Shown in pieces: positions 35,673 to 44,792 of a stretch of DNA of 64,000 nt (within the stretch, counting starts at the first letter, position 1; each line of letters begins with the position of its first letter). This DNA is from DATKJS01 sp050015275 (lineage in GTDB: Bacteria; Acidobacteriota; Aminicenantia; Aminicenantales; Saccharicenantaceae), in assembly GCA_050015275.1 (NCBI GenBank), contig JBEKBS010000009.1:25802-89801 (forward strand). The letters are read 5' to 3'. Both the position numbers and the translations under genes were made by a program. The notes beneath the pieces were generated by a model that had not been told where the DNA came from, did not search any database, and saw nothing but the letters and a program-made list of their open reading frames with translations.

Positions 35673-35828
35673 GAGAGGCCGGTTTGAACTCCCTCGTCAC
35701 GACTTGCGTATATAGAGCCTGAGGCCCATTTGCGGGCCGCTGAACCCGTATGGTAAAGTATGGCGAGTTTTGATGTCCGATATCCGCAGATCCTGTCTTT
35801 TTATTAAGGTCCGGACAAGGAGGCTTAG

Positions 35829-37946
35829 ATGAACCGCTCTGTCAGGAATTCCGTTTTTATCGCCCTCGTCCTGTTTTTGTCCGCAGGCGTCCCGTCACTC
35901 GCGGCCGCACCGCCCGACCTCGCCGGTCACTGGGACGGGGCGATCGTCCTGCCGGCCATGAAGGTTGAGTTCAACCTCAACTTCATGAAGCAGGCGGACG
36001 GTTCCTGGAAAGGGGACATCTCGATCCCGATCCAGAACATCAAGAATATGCCTTTGTCCGATATCAAAGCCGACGGGGCGAAAATCTCCTTCGCCATGCC
36101 CGGGATCCCGGGGAACCCGGCCTTCGCCGGCACGCTGAACGCGGACGGGAACAAGCTCGCCGGGGATTTCACCCAGGGAGGGCAGAAATTCACGTTCGAG
36201 ATCGCCCGGGGCGCTGACCCCGCGGCCAAGGCCAAAAAGGCCCTGGAAGGCTTCGACGATGTGGTGACCCAGGGCCTGGCCAAGATCAACGTCCCCGGCG
36301 CGGCCGTCGCCGTCGTCAAGGACAACGAGGTCATTTTCGCCAAGGGGTTCGGCTACAAAGACCTCGAAAAGAAACTCCCCATGACCCCCGACACCCTCAT
36401 GGCCATCGGATCATCCTCCAAAGCCTTCACGACCTTCGCCCTGGGCACCCTCGTCGACCAGGGTAAAGTCGAATGGGATAAGCCGCTCCACAATTACATC
36501 CCCTGGTTCCGGCTCTATGACCCCCAGGCCGGCGAGCGCCTGACGCCCCGCGACCTGGTCACTCATCGCTCCGGGCTGCCCCGCCACGACCTCGTCTGGT
36601 ACAACAATTTTACATCGACCCGCGAGCAGCTCGTCCGCAGCCTGGCGTTCCTCCCTCCGAGCGCAGATCTCCGCGAGCGCTGGCAATACAACAACCTCAT
36701 GTTCCTCACGGCCGGCTACCTGGTCGAGGTCCTGACGGGGAAGCCCTGGGAGGATTCGATCCGGACGCTGGTCTTCAATCCCCTGGGGATGACCCGGAGC
36801 AACTTCTCCGTCGTTGATTCGCAAAAGGACAGCGATTTCGCCCTGCCTTACACCGAGCGCGACGGCAAGCTCGTCAAGATCCCCTTCCGCAACATCACCA
36901 ACATCGGCCCGGCCGGGGCCATCAATTCAAGTGTCAACGAGATGGCCCATTGGGTCATGGTCCATATCAACAATGGGAAATATAGGGACGCGCAGGTCAT
37001 TAATCCCGTCACCCTCAACGACATGCACTCGGCCTACATGCCCACGGGGGCGACCTCGACCCGCCCGGACATCTCCCCGGCGGATTACGGTCTCGGCTGG
37101 TTCATCGACACCTACCGCGGGCACCAGCGGGTCGAGCACGGCGGGAATATCGACGGCTTCTCGGCCTTGGTCTGCCTTTTCCCGAAGGACGGGCTCGGCT
37201 TTGTCGTCCTGACCAACAAGAACGGCACGCCCTTCCCCGGCCTCGTCGTCCAGACCGCCGCTGACCGCATCTTCGGTCTCGAGGCCGTTGACTGGATCGG
37301 TGAAGCGGCCAAGAACCAGACCGAGGGCAATGAGGCCCAGAAAACGGCCGAGCAGAAGAAAGCGGCCCGCCGCCGCCCCGGGACGACGCCCTCCCACAAA
37401 CTCGAAGAATATGCCGGCGACTACTGGCATCCCGGGTACGGCGCCCTCGAGGTCGAGCTCAAGGAAGGCCGTCTCCGCTTCACTTATAACGCGATCACCA
37501 CGCCCCTCGAGCATTGGCATTTCGACACCTTCAACGGCCTGAAGACCGACGATCCCACCTTCCAGGATATGAAGCTGACCTTCCGGACCGACGTCAACGG
37601 AAACGTGGCGGCCTTGGCGGTGCCCTTCGAGCCGACCCTGGACGAGATCGTTTTCACGAAGAAGCCGGAAGCGAAGCTCTCCGACTCCGCTTACCTCAAG
37701 AACGTCGTCGGGACTTACCAGCTCATGCGCCAGACCATCACGGTTGGCTTGAGAGGCGCCAGCCTAACGCTCGTCCTTCCCGGCCAGCCCGTCTATGACC
37801 TCGTGCCCGAGCTCGGCGGCGAGTACTCTCTGAAGCAAGCCAAGGTCGTGAGCTTGAGGTTCATCGAGGACGCCAAGGGACTTGTGACGGGCTTGGAGAT
37901 CAACCAGCCCGGCGGCGTCTTCGAGGCGAAACGGGTCAATAAGTGA
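35829..37946 (+). CDS. Secreted serine hydrolase, class C beta-lactamase/PBP-like, with N- and C-terminal beta domains
   Basis: A 705-residue protein with signal peptide to about residue 27 (GVPSLAAA). Residues 30-130 are a small beta domain. The catalytic domain follows: SxxK as IGSSSKAF, YxN-type RWQYNNL, and the third motif HGG in VEHGGNIDGFSAL. A beta-rich tail of ~200 residues (YAGDYWHPGYGALEVELKEG) matches DUF3471-like domains in this family. Members hydrolyse amides or esters (D-amino acid peptides, lactams, small esters). A strong GGAGG site precedes ATG 35829. The gene sits alone between two copies of an inverted-repeat element. True beta-lactamase activity is only one possibility. 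Confidence 0.88.
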   Translation: MNRSVRNSVFIALVLFLSAGVPSLAAAPPDLAGHWDGAIVLPAMKVEFNLNFMKQADGSWKGDISIPIQNIKNMPLSDIKADGAKISFAMPGIPGNPAFAGTLNADGNKLAGDFTQGGQKFTFEIARGADPAAKAKKALEGFDDVVTQGLAKINVPGAAVAVVKDNEVIFAKGFGYKDLEKKLPMTPDTLMAIGSSSKAFTTFALGTLVDQGKVEWDKPLHNYIPWFRLYDPQAGERLTPRDLVTHRSGLPRHDLVWYNNFTSTREQLVRSLAFLPPSADLRERWQYNNLMFLTAGYLVEVLTGKPWEDSIRTLVFNPLGMTRSNFSVVDSQKDSDFALPYTERDGKLVKIPFRNITNIGPAGAINSSVNEMAHWVMVHINNGKYRDAQVINPVTLNDMHSAYMPTGATSTRPDISPADYGLGWFIDTYRGHQRVEHGGNIDGFSALVCLFPKDGLGFVVLTNKNGTPFPGLVVQTAADRIFGLEAVDWIGEAAKNQTEGNEAQKTAEQKKAARRRPGTTPSHKLEEYAGDYWHPGYGALEVELKEGRLRFTYNAITTPLEHWHFDTFNGLKTDDPTFQDMKLTFRTDVNGNVAALAVPFEPTLDEIVFTKKPEAKLSDSAYLKNVVGTYQLMRQTITVGLRGASLTLVLPGQPVYDLVPELGGEYSLKQAKVVSLRFIEDAKGLVTGLEINQPGGVFEAKRVNK

Positions 37947-37961
37947 TTTCCTCATTTCCCC

Positions 37962-38047
37962 ATTCGGTGACACACAACTCATTACCGAAATAGAGTTCGG
38001 CAGAGCCCTCCGAATAATTTAGCGCATTGCGTTGTGCGTCAGCGACG
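37962..38047. repeat. MITE-like inverted-repeat element, copy B
   Basis: Left end ATTCGGTGACACACAACTCA (37962-37981) is nearly identical to copy A (35577), with the same inner CATTACCGAAAT. The right end GCATTGCGTTGTGCGTCAGCGAC (38025-38047) pairs imperfectly with it. The interior differs from copy A. Confidence 0.7.
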
Positions 38048-38055
38048 TTCTCAGT

Positions 38056-38445
38056 TTAAGAAACGGCCGGGCCTCTGCGCCCAGGCATTTCTTTTCTGAG
38101 GTGGCGAATGAGCGGCCAGGCGACAACGAGCATGACAAGCCCGCTGAATCCGCCGGCATAGCCATCGAAATAACGGCCGGTCACGATCGTGGCGACGTTG
38201 TGACCGAGTCCCTGGAGTCCCATGAATCCGGCGTAGAGGAAGCCGAGCCAATACGCCCAGCGTTTTCGCTTGAGGATAAAGTACAAAAAAGCCACCGGGA
38301 TCAGAAAGAGGATCCCGTTGATCGCGAGGAACCCGGTCAGCCCGATTCTCTGGAGAATCCAGAATCTTCCCCAGATCTCCTCGAAGACGTGGGCGATATG
38401 GGCCAGGAGCATCAGAAGATAAAAGAGAACGGCCCGGCTTTTCAT
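38056..38445 (-). CDS. HXXEE-domain small membrane protein
   Basis: About 129 residues with four hydrophobic segments. HIAHVFEEIWGRF near the N-terminus carries the H-x-x-E-E motif that names this family of membrane proteins of unknown function; the Glu pair is shown here as HVFEE. It ends in a basic tail. No strong ribosome-binding site is seen at ATG 38445; GTG 38448 is an alternative. It is convergent with the serine hydrolase gene across repeat copy B and divergent from the permease gene. Confidence 0.6.
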   Translation of the reverse strand: MKSRAVLFYLLMLLAHIAHVFEEIWGRFWILQRIGLTGFLAINGILFLIPVAFLYFILKRKRWAYWLGFLYAGFMGLQGLGHNVATIVTGRYFDGYAGGFSGLVMLVVAWPLIRHLRKEMPGRRGPAVS

Positions 38446-38510
38446 CACCGAATATCCTGGACTCGGGTGAATCGAATGTCAAGGCCGGGCGCGTGAGGCT
38501 TGGCTGCGCG

Positions 38511-38540
38511 TTGACTTTGCCCCTTGTGCTGTCATATAAA
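38511..38540 (+). promoter_or_regulatory. Promoter for the APC permease
   Basis: TTGACT (38511-38516), 18-bp spacer, TATAAA (38535-38540). Confidence 0.6.
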
Positions 38541-38581
38541 GCAAGACAATGCCCGGATCAGCCGACTCAAAAGGTGATAGC

Positions 38582-39946
38582 ATGGACGACAAAGAACCGG
38601 TCAACGGCCTCCAGCGCAAGCTCGGTCTCTTCCCGCTGACCAACATCGTCATCGCCAACATGGTCGGCGCCGGCATCTTCACGACCTCCGGCCTCCTGAT
38701 GAAGGACCTCCACAGCGCCTTGGTCATGCTCGCCCTGTGGGCCGTCGGCGGCCTCATCGCCCTCTGCGGCGCCCTGAGCTACGGCGAGCTCGGCGCGGCC
38801 ATCCCGCGCGCGGGCGGCGAGTACGCCTTCCTCTCGCGGCTCTTCCATCCGGTCTTGGGTTTTCTCGCCGGCTGGGTGTCGTTTTTCGTCGGCTTCTCCG
38901 CGCCCATCGCCGCCTCGGCCATCGGGTTCACGGAATATCTGACGCGGGCCTTTCCGGGCCTTCTGCACCCTGGAATTTTCGTCAACGGGTCCGAAGCGGG
39001 GGTCATGAAAAAGATCTATGCCGTCCTGGCCATCGCCGCGTTCACCTTCCTCCATACGAGGGGACTTGAGCTCGGGGCAAAGGTCCAGAACCTCCTGACG
39101 GGGCTGAAGATCCTTCTCATCATCGTCCTCGTCGCCGCGGGCTTCGCCGTGGGCAAGGGCAGCCTGACCCACCTCACGGCGTCCGGCGGATTCGATTTCG
39201 GCTTCGGCGGCTGGAAGACCATGGGCCTGGCCCTGATGTGGATCATGTTCGCCTACAGCGGCTGGAACGCCTCGGCCTACGTCGGCTCAGAAGTGAAGGA
39301 CCCGTCGAGGAACCTGCCGCGGTCGCTCCTCCTCGGGACAGGGGCCGTCGTCGTCCTGTACGTCGCCCTCAACCTGTTCTATATTTATGCGGTCCCGCCC
39401 GCAGGCATGGAGGGGGTCATCTCGATCGGCGGGCTCGCGGCCGGGAACCTTTTCGGGAAATCCGCTGAGACAGTGCTCTCGGTGCTCATTTCCTTCGCCC
39501 TCTTTTCGTCGCTCAGCGCGTTCATCATCCTCGGGCCACGGGTCTATTATTCGATGGCCAAGGACGGCGTCTTCTTCAAGTCGCTGGCCAAGGTGAATCC
39601 CCGATTCAGCGTGCCTTCGCGGTCGATCGTCCTTCAGGGGCTGATCGCCACTGTCCTGGTCCTGTTCGGGACGTTCGACCAGCTCCTGACCTACATGGGC
39701 TTTTCGCTCGGCATCTTCCCGATCCTCGCCGTCCTCGGAGTTTTCAAGCTGAGGCGGTCCGGCCGGAGCGTCATCAAGCTCCCGGGCTATCCTATAGTCC
39801 CGGCGATCTATGTCCTGACGGGCGTGACCATTCTTTTCCTGTCCTTCCTGCAGCGGCCCAAGGAATCTTCCATCGCGATCGCGACGGTCCTCATCGGCAT
39901 CCCGATCTACCTGATCTTTAAAAAGAAGTACGGCTCGCCGGCCTGA
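38582..39946 (+). CDS. Amino acid permease (APC superfamily, LAT/YfnA-like)
   Basis: A 454-residue inner-membrane carrier with 12 hydrophobic segments. It opens RKLGLFPLTNIVIANMVGAGIFTTSG, the APC signature in helix 1, and has the conserved SYGELGAAIPRAGGEYAFLSR and FAYSGWNASAYVGSEVKDPSRNLPRSL. ATG 38582 is used because AAGGTGAT lies just upstream; ATG 38549 has none. Amino acid exchange or proton-coupled uptake is expected; specificity cannot be read. Confidence 0.9.
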   Translation: MDDKEPVNGLQRKLGLFPLTNIVIANMVGAGIFTTSGLLMKDLHSALVMLALWAVGGLIALCGALSYGELGAAIPRAGGEYAFLSRLFHPVLGFLAGWVSFFVGFSAPIAASAIGFTEYLTRAFPGLLHPGIFVNGSEAGVMKKIYAVLAIAAFTFLHTRGLELGAKVQNLLTGLKILLIIVLVAAGFAVGKGSLTHLTASGGFDFGFGGWKTMGLALMWIMFAYSGWNASAYVGSEVKDPSRNLPRSLLLGTGAVVVLYVALNLFYIYAVPPAGMEGVISIGGLAAGNLFGKSAETVLSVLISFALFSSLSAFIILGPRVYYSMAKDGVFFKSLAKVNPRFSVPSRSIVLQGLIATVLVLFGTFDQLLTYMGFSLGIFPILAVLGVFKLRRSGRSVIKLPGYPIVPAIYVLTGVTILFLSFLQRPKESSIAIATVLIGIPIYLIFKKKYGSPA

Positions 39947-39971
39947 CCCCGCTAATCCCCTTCGCGGGATT

Positions 39972-40069
39972 CCACGGACGTGGGTCCATGGAGGAATAGC
40001 GAACCCCCGCTTCGGGGACAGGCGCTCCAAAGCCTGCGAAAGTTGGATCCCACGGACGTAAGTCCGCAG
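39972..40069. repeat. Pair of CCACGGAC hairpins in the permease / PAS gene spacer
   Basis: CCACGGAC-GTGG-GTCCATGG (39972-39991) and CCACGGAC-GTAA-GTCCGCAG (40050-40069) are two related small hairpins about 60 bases apart. They lie between convergent genes; a T-run is absent, so they are not simple terminators. Confidence 0.5.
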
Positions 40070-40073
40070 AGCT

Positions 40074-40415
40074 TCAGTCGCGGTTGATGTGAGGCATGTC
40101 CCAGGGGATCTCGACCGAGACCTCGATGAAGCCCGCGTACCGGCCTCTCTCGAACCACGGCGACTGGAAGATGAGCTTTTTCTTTCCGCTTTTCTGGATC
40201 GTGTAGACGTTCGTCCGCCCGGCCTCCATCATCTCCTTGAGTTTCGTTCGCGAGGGCTCGGGGTGGCAGTCGAAGACGTTTGTCCCGATGAGATTGGCGC
40301 CCCCGTCCTTGGCGAAGACCTCGGCGGCCCTGTCGTTCATCTCGATGATCCGGCCTTCTTGATCGCAAACCGTGACCGAGCCGGGGAATTCCTTGACCCA
40401 CTCGTGTTTAGGCAT
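40074..40415 (-). CDS. Single PAS-domain protein
   Basis: A 113-residue protein that is little more than one PAS domain: VTVCDQEGRIIEMNDRAAEVFAKDGGANLIGTNVFDCHPEPSR is the canonical PAS beginning, and a C-terminal strand GFIEVSVEIP follows. No output domain is attached. GGAGGTG precedes ATG 40415. It may bind a small ligand or heme and act through a partner such as another PAS-containing regulator (the GGEEF protein at 45586 is the only one in view), but this is a guess. Confidence 0.82.
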   Translation of the reverse strand: MPKHEWVKEFPGSVTVCDQEGRIIEMNDRAAEVFAKDGGANLIGTNVFDCHPEPSRTKLKEMMEAGRTNVYTIQKSGKKKLIFQSPWFERGRYAGFIEVSVEIPWDMPHINRD

Positions 40416-40533
40416 GTGCACCTCCAAAGCCTATCTCGGTTATCCTACCGCATCCCGAGCCGATTTTTAAGAGTTTTGTCGCCGAACCCGGCGCCATCCC
40501 GGCGACCGGCAACCCCCATGAAGCGTCCCCCAT

Positions 40534-40563
40534 TTGACATTCCGGACGAGCCGGCGATATATA
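40534..40563 (+). promoter_or_regulatory. Promoter for the P1 peptidase
   Basis: Perfect TTGACA (40534-40539), 18-bp spacer, TATATA (40558-40563). The +1 near 40570 coincides with an in-frame ATG (40570). Confidence 0.55.
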
Positions 40564-40629
40564 TCTGGCATGATGAGGGGCCAGGCGTCCGATCCCGATG
40601 CTCCTGCCCTCAGGCCCATGGAGTTGCCG

Positions 40630-41820
40630 ATGAAACCGAAATCACTCACCCTCTGGCTTCTACTTCTGGGGATCGCAGGGACCGTGCTCCTCGCCCCCGC
40701 GATCCCTCAGACTATAAACAAGCCCCGGGCCCGTGATCTGGGGATCCCCTTTGAGGGCTCTCCCGGTCCGCTCAACGCCATCACCGATGTTAAAGGCGTC
40801 GAGGTCGGCCAGGTGACGCTCATCTCGGGCGAGGGGAAGCTCGTCGTCGGCAATGGGCCCATACGAACGGGAGTCACGGCGATTTTTCCCCAGGGGAAAT
40901 CCTTCCGGGAGCGCCTCTTCGGGGCCTGGTTCACGCTCAACGGCAACGGCGAGATGACCGGGACGACTTGGCTCAAGGAATCGGGCTGTCTCGGAAGCCC
41001 CATCCTCATCACCAACACCCAGAGTGTTGGAGTCGTTCGAGACGCCGTCATCGAATGGAACGTCCGGCGCGGTCACGCGGACGACTATTCGGGCGATTTC
41101 AGCCTGCCGGTCGTCGCCGAAACCTGGGACGGCTTCCTGAATGACATCGACGGGTTCCACGTCAAGAAGGAACACGTCTTCGAGGCGCTCGATCGGGCGA
41201 AGCCGGGCCCCATGGCCGAAGGGAACGTCGGCGGAGGCACGGGAATGGTCTGCCACCAGTTCAAGGGCGGCATCGGGACGTCCTCAAGAGTGATCGGGCA
41301 GGCCGACGGCGGCTATACCGTCGGCGTCCTCGTCCAGGCGAACTACGGGACCCGGGAAACCCTGAGCATCGCGGGGGTTCCCGTGGGAAGGGAGATCGCC
41401 GATCTCCTGCCCGAGCCGGGCCGAGTTGATGCGAAGGACGGCTCGATCATCGTGATCGTGGCCACGGACGCGCCGCTGCTTCCCCACCAGCTCGAGCGGC
41501 TCGTTAAAAGAGCGGCCTTGGGCATCGCGGTCGCCGGCGGGAGGGCCAACAACAGCTCCGGGGATATTTTCGTCGCTTTCTCGACAGCCAACCCCGAGGT
41601 CGCCAAAACCTCAGGTCTGGCGCAATTGACCATGCTTCCCAACGAGAGGATCGACCCTCTTTTCCGGGCGACCGTCAACGCGACCGAAGAAGCGATCGCC
41701 AACGCCCTCGTCGCCGCCGAGACGATGACCGGGATCAACGGGAACACGGTCCACGCCATCCCTCACGACCGTCTGCGCGAGATCCTGAAAAAATACAATC
41801 GCCTGGGAAAGAGCGAATGA
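40630..41820 (+). CDS. P1-family peptidase (DmpA/BapA-like aminopeptidase), secreted
   Basis: A 396-residue protein. ATG 40630 has GGAGTT upstream and opens a signal peptide (SLTLWLLLLGIAGTVLLAPA); ATG 40570, at the predicted transcription start, would add 20 residues. Family features: RARDLGIPFEGSPGPLNAITDVKGVEVGQVTL, AEGNVGGGTGMVCHQFKGGIGTSSR, and the self-cleavage/nucleophile site AGGRANNSSGDIFVAFSTAN, where a Ser becomes the N-terminal nucleophile. DmpA-type enzymes release N-terminal residues, including D-Ala or beta-amino acids. An exported form fits the peptide-scavenging set in this region. Confidence 0.88.
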   Translation: MKPKSLTLWLLLLGIAGTVLLAPAIPQTINKPRARDLGIPFEGSPGPLNAITDVKGVEVGQVTLISGEGKLVVGNGPIRTGVTAIFPQGKSFRERLFGAWFTLNGNGEMTGTTWLKESGCLGSPILITNTQSVGVVRDAVIEWNVRRGHADDYSGDFSLPVVAETWDGFLNDIDGFHVKKEHVFEALDRAKPGPMAEGNVGGGTGMVCHQFKGGIGTSSRVIGQADGGYTVGVLVQANYGTRETLSIAGVPVGREIADLLPEPGRVDAKDGSIIVIVATDAPLLPHQLERLVKRAALGIAVAGGRANNSSGDIFVAFSTANPEVAKTSGLAQLTMLPNERIDPLFRATVNATEEAIANALVAAETMTGINGNTVHAIPHDRLREILKKYNRLGKSE

Positions 41821-41839
41821 TCCTGCGGATGATCTCGAG

Positions 41840-42184
41840 TCACTTCCTTTTGACCAGGGCTCGGACGGCGTATCCTGCGTAGCCGGAGACGGCCGCGGCG
41901 ATGGCCGCGACGAGCGCCGTCGCCGGGATCATCAGCCAGGAACCGCCGAGCCCGAACATCTTGACGACCCGGGCCGTGATGATCCCGCTCCCGGTCAGGA
42001 AAAAGCAAAGGCTTGAGCCCAGCCACAGCAGGCCGGCCGACAGAAAACCGTTGAAGAACGCTCCGCCACCCGTGTGCGCCGCCGCGACGCCGTAGGCGAA
42101 AGGCACGATCATGATCCACCACCAGAAAGGGGTCAGGAGCTGGAAAACCAGCATGGCCAGAAGGCATACCAGGACGGCGATCAT
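41840..42184 (-). CDS. Small multi-TM membrane protein, unknown
   Basis: A 114-residue protein with three or four hydrophobic segments and a basic end (VRALVKRK). A Gly/Ala-rich centre (YGVAAAHTGGGAFFNGF) is notable. It is not recognised. Its ATG overlaps the stop of the acylase gene by four bases (ATGA), so it is coupled to the acylase in translation and may assist it at the membrane (inference). Confidence 0.7.
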   Translation of the reverse strand: MIAVLVCLLAMLVFQLLTPFWWWIMIVPFAYGVAAAHTGGGAFFNGFLSAGLLWLGSSLCFFLTGSGIITARVVKMFGLGGSWLMIPATALVAAIAAAVSGYAGYAVRALVKRK

Positions 42185-44658
42185 TTGGCACCTCTCAAGC
42201 TCGTTTTAGCGACCACGTCCGGCCCGGCTTCTTCGGCCGACTTCAGGAAAAGGAGCGGGTGGGCCCTGCCGGCCAACCAGTCATCGACCCCGCTGTCGTA
42301 GTAGGGTGACCCCGGGTTGCCTGATGGCCCTCCCGGCAGGATCCCCCAAGCCTGGACTTCCGGTCCGAGCTCGACGACCATCCGCCACGACGGGCCGAAA
42401 CCCGGACCCGAAGCGTTGACGGCGTTGCCGCCGCCGTTCATGGCCAGCCGTTCCCTCCCGAATCCCGGGATCCGGCCCAGGTGACCGATCCCGGCGCGCC
42501 GCCACTCGCCCCATGTCCAGGATCTTCCCGGCGGCCCGCACTCGGCCTGGAGCTGTTTGACCGCGGAGTGGAAGGCCGCGTTCGCGATGTCCGCCATGGT
42601 CTCTTTCTGCGGCGTCGTCCGGTCATCGAAGAATTCCGAGTCGGGGTGGTTGAGGATGAGGTCGATCACGACCTCGCTGCGCGGCCAGCGCATCCCCCAA
42701 AGGTCGCCTTTCTTCTCGTCGTTCCATGTCTTCTCGTTGAAATCGGACCAGAACCGGCTGAAGATCGTCGGCGCGGCGAGCCCGGCCAGGTTTTCGCAGT
42801 TCCAGGCCTTGAGCTCCTCGAGGGCCCACTTTTCCGTGGCCGTGAAGTCCCGGTCGACGATGTCCCGGAGAAGCCGGGACATCGCCATCCTGGCCCGCAA
42901 GCTGAGGTTGTCATTCTGCATCCGGAGCATGTCTTCCGGGGTGATGTCTTTCATCGCCGCCAGCATCTGGTTGATCCGCGTGCCGCGCTCGAAGGAGGCA
43001 TAATCCCAGCCGAGGTAATACGGGTAACTCGCGTCGGTGGGTTTCTGGTTCGCCGAACTGACGAAGCCGCGCGGCGGGTTCTTGACGTGCGGGTTGTGCT
43101 CGCGCGGCACCCAACCCCGCCACTCGTCGGCGGAGTTCGATCCGTCGAGGATGTAACGCCCATCACCTTTCTGCCTTAACGGGTATTTGCCGTTGTGCCA
43201 GATGGCGATCGTGCCGTCAACGTCGGCGTAGGCGAAATTTTGGGCCGGGCAGTCCCATGACGCCAGGGCCTCGAGATAGCCCTCGTAATTGCGGGCCCGG
43301 TTGAGATGGTAAAAAGTCATGAACTCGTTCGAGGGGTCATGGGCTTCCCAGCGCAGGGCCGCGCCGGCGGGGACGGATTTGTTGGACGGCTCAGGTTCGC
43401 CCTCCAGCCAGACAACGGGGCCATGGTGGGTGTAGACCACGCGGTCGATGACATCCTTCTGGCCGCGGACCTTGATCACCTCGGAGCGGACCGAGCTCTT
43501 TCGCCATTCCCCGTTATAGAAGTATTCCCCATGGCTTTCGTCCTTGAACTTGATGGCATACCAGTCGAGGACGTCGTCTCCGGCGTTCGTGAAGCCCCAG
43601 GCGATCCTGTCGTTGTGGCCGATGATGACGAGCGGCGTTCCGGGAAGCGAGACGCCCGCGGCGTTCGTCCCGGGAGCGGAGAGCTGGATTTCGTACCAGA
43701 TCGAAGGCAGCGTCAGGCGGAGATGCGGGTCGTTGGCCAGAATCGGCCGGCCGCTCCGGGTCCGGGTGCCGGAGACGGCCCAGTTGTTGCTCCCGATTTC
43801 CGGCCGCTCGGGGACGGGCGCCGGGCCATCAGCCAACGGGCAGAAAGATGCCGTTGGTGAAGCTGAATCGTGCGCCCGGGCGGGGGCCGCCGTTTCCCCT
43901 CGTTTCGGGAGCGGGACCGGCTTGAAGTCCCAAGGCGTCCCCGGCGGGATGATCGGGTCGGCGATCGGCGGCGGTTCGAATGGGAAAAGCTCGTCGAGGA
44001 CGGCTTCCCCAAGGGCCTTCCTGGCCACCGTCATCCAACGGTCGTCGTTATAGCTGGTGAGGTCATAGGACATGTACTTGAGCAGCAGGCCGGAATTGAA
44101 AAGAGTCCAGGGCTCCGGCGAATAATCGAGGATCTTGTATTCGACGGGGTAATCTCTCCGGCGGAGACTGCCGATATAGGCGTTGACGCCGTCGGCGTAG
44201 GCCTCGACGGTGTCACGGGCTTGAGGGTCGCGGCTTATGGCTTCCGCCGCGCGCTCGGCGGCCCAGCCCAGGCCGAAGCGCCGGTTGAATCGGTCCGACT
44301 CGAGGCCGGCCCGGCCGATGATCTCCGCAAGCCGGCCGGCGGCGTAGCGGGCCTGGAAGTCCATCTGCCAAAGCCTGTCCCGGGCCGTGATATATCCCTG
44401 GGCGAAATAGAGGTCATGGTCGTTCGCAGCGAAGATATGGGGGACATGCCGCGCGTCCCAGACGACGCGCACCCTGTCCCGGAGCCCCGGGAGGATAAGC
44501 TCTCCGGGCGGCTTATCCGCGCGCGTCCCGTTTTGCCAGAATCCGGCGAAGGGGTTGACGAGCTTGCCCGCGGGCGGAACCATCCCGTGGCGGTTGTCCA
44601 GCCCCCAGAAGGCCGCAGCCGCGATCAGGAGTGACACAATGGCCCGGATCCATTTCAT
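42181..44658 (-). CDS. Penicillin acylase-family (S45) Ntn-hydrolase
   Basis: An 825-residue precursor with an N-terminal hydrophobic signal. Order follows the family: an alpha-chain part with RVVWDARHVPHIFAANDHDLYFAQGYITARDRLWQMDF, a linker of about 60 residues, then the beta-chain beginning at the nucleophile Ser in IGSNNWAVSG, followed by GRPILANDPHL and GHNDRIAWGFTN. Self-cleavage before that Ser would give the active heterodimer. Members cleave penicillins, acyl-homoserine lactones or other N-acyl amides; the natural substrate is unknown. GGGAGG precedes ATG 44658, and the divergent promoter lies at 44707-44736. Confidence 0.9.
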   Translation of the reverse strand: MKWIRAIVSLLIAAAAFWGLDNRHGMVPPAGKLVNPFAGFWQNGTRADKPPGELILPGLRDRVRVVWDARHVPHIFAANDHDLYFAQGYITARDRLWQMDFQARYAAGRLAEIIGRAGLESDRFNRRFGLGWAAERAAEAISRDPQARDTVEAYADGVNAYIGSLRRRDYPVEYKILDYSPEPWTLFNSGLLLKYMSYDLTSYNDDRWMTVARKALGEAVLDELFPFEPPPIADPIIPPGTPWDFKPVPLPKRGETAAPARAHDSASPTASFCPLADGPAPVPERPEIGSNNWAVSGTRTRSGRPILANDPHLRLTLPSIWYEIQLSAPGTNAAGVSLPGTPLVIIGHNDRIAWGFTNAGDDVLDWYAIKFKDESHGEYFYNGEWRKSSVRSEVIKVRGQKDVIDRVVYTHHGPVVWLEGEPEPSNKSVPAGAALRWEAHDPSNEFMTFYHLNRARNYEGYLEALASWDCPAQNFAYADVDGTIAIWHNGKYPLRQKGDGRYILDGSNSADEWRGWVPREHNPHVKNPPRGFVSSANQKPTDASYPYYLGWDYASFERGTRINQMLAAMKDITPEDMLRMQNDNLSLRARMAMSRLLRDIVDRDFTATEKWALEELKAWNCENLAGLAAPTIFSRFWSDFNEKTWNDEKKGDLWGMRWPRSEVVIDLILNHPDSEFFDDRTTPQKETMADIANAAFHSAVKQLQAECGPPGRSWTWGEWRRAGIGHLGRIPGFGRERLAMNGGGNAVNASGPGFGPSWRMVVELGPEVQAWGILPGGPSGNPGSPYYDSGVDDWLAGRAHPLLFLKSAEEAGPDVVAKTSLRGAK

Positions 44659-44706
44659 CGGCGCCTCCCTTTCCGTCAGCCTAGAATGGAGATTTCCTTC
44701 GGCCGA

Positions 44707-44736
44707 TTTATACCATGCCCGCGGAGCTCTTGACAA
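44707..44736 (-). promoter_or_regulatory. Promoter for the acylase operon, sharing bases with a rightward TTGACA
   Basis: Minus strand TTGTCA (44736-44731), 18-bp spacer, TATAAA (44712-44707). The same bases read as TTGACA (44730-44735) on the plus strand. Confidence 0.55.
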
Positions 44737-44745
44737 TGTGCGGGT

Positions 44746-44774
44746 TTGACCGCGCCCGTCCGGCCCGATAGAAT
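44746..44774 (+). promoter_or_regulatory. Promoter for the DUF2461 gene
   Basis: TTGACC (44746-44751), 17-bp spacer, TAGAAT (44769-44774). Confidence 0.55.
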
Positions 44775-44792
44775 AGCCGGGAGGAGGACGCA

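Larger units (their letters stand above)
35463..35828. other. Intergenic region potA / serine hydrolase
   Basis: This 366-base divergent spacer contains the potA promoter (35539-35567) and a 96-bp inverted-repeat element (35577-35672). A weak TTGCGG-18-TAAAGT (35730-35759) may be the serine hydrolase promoter. No other gene is seen. Confidence 0.5.
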
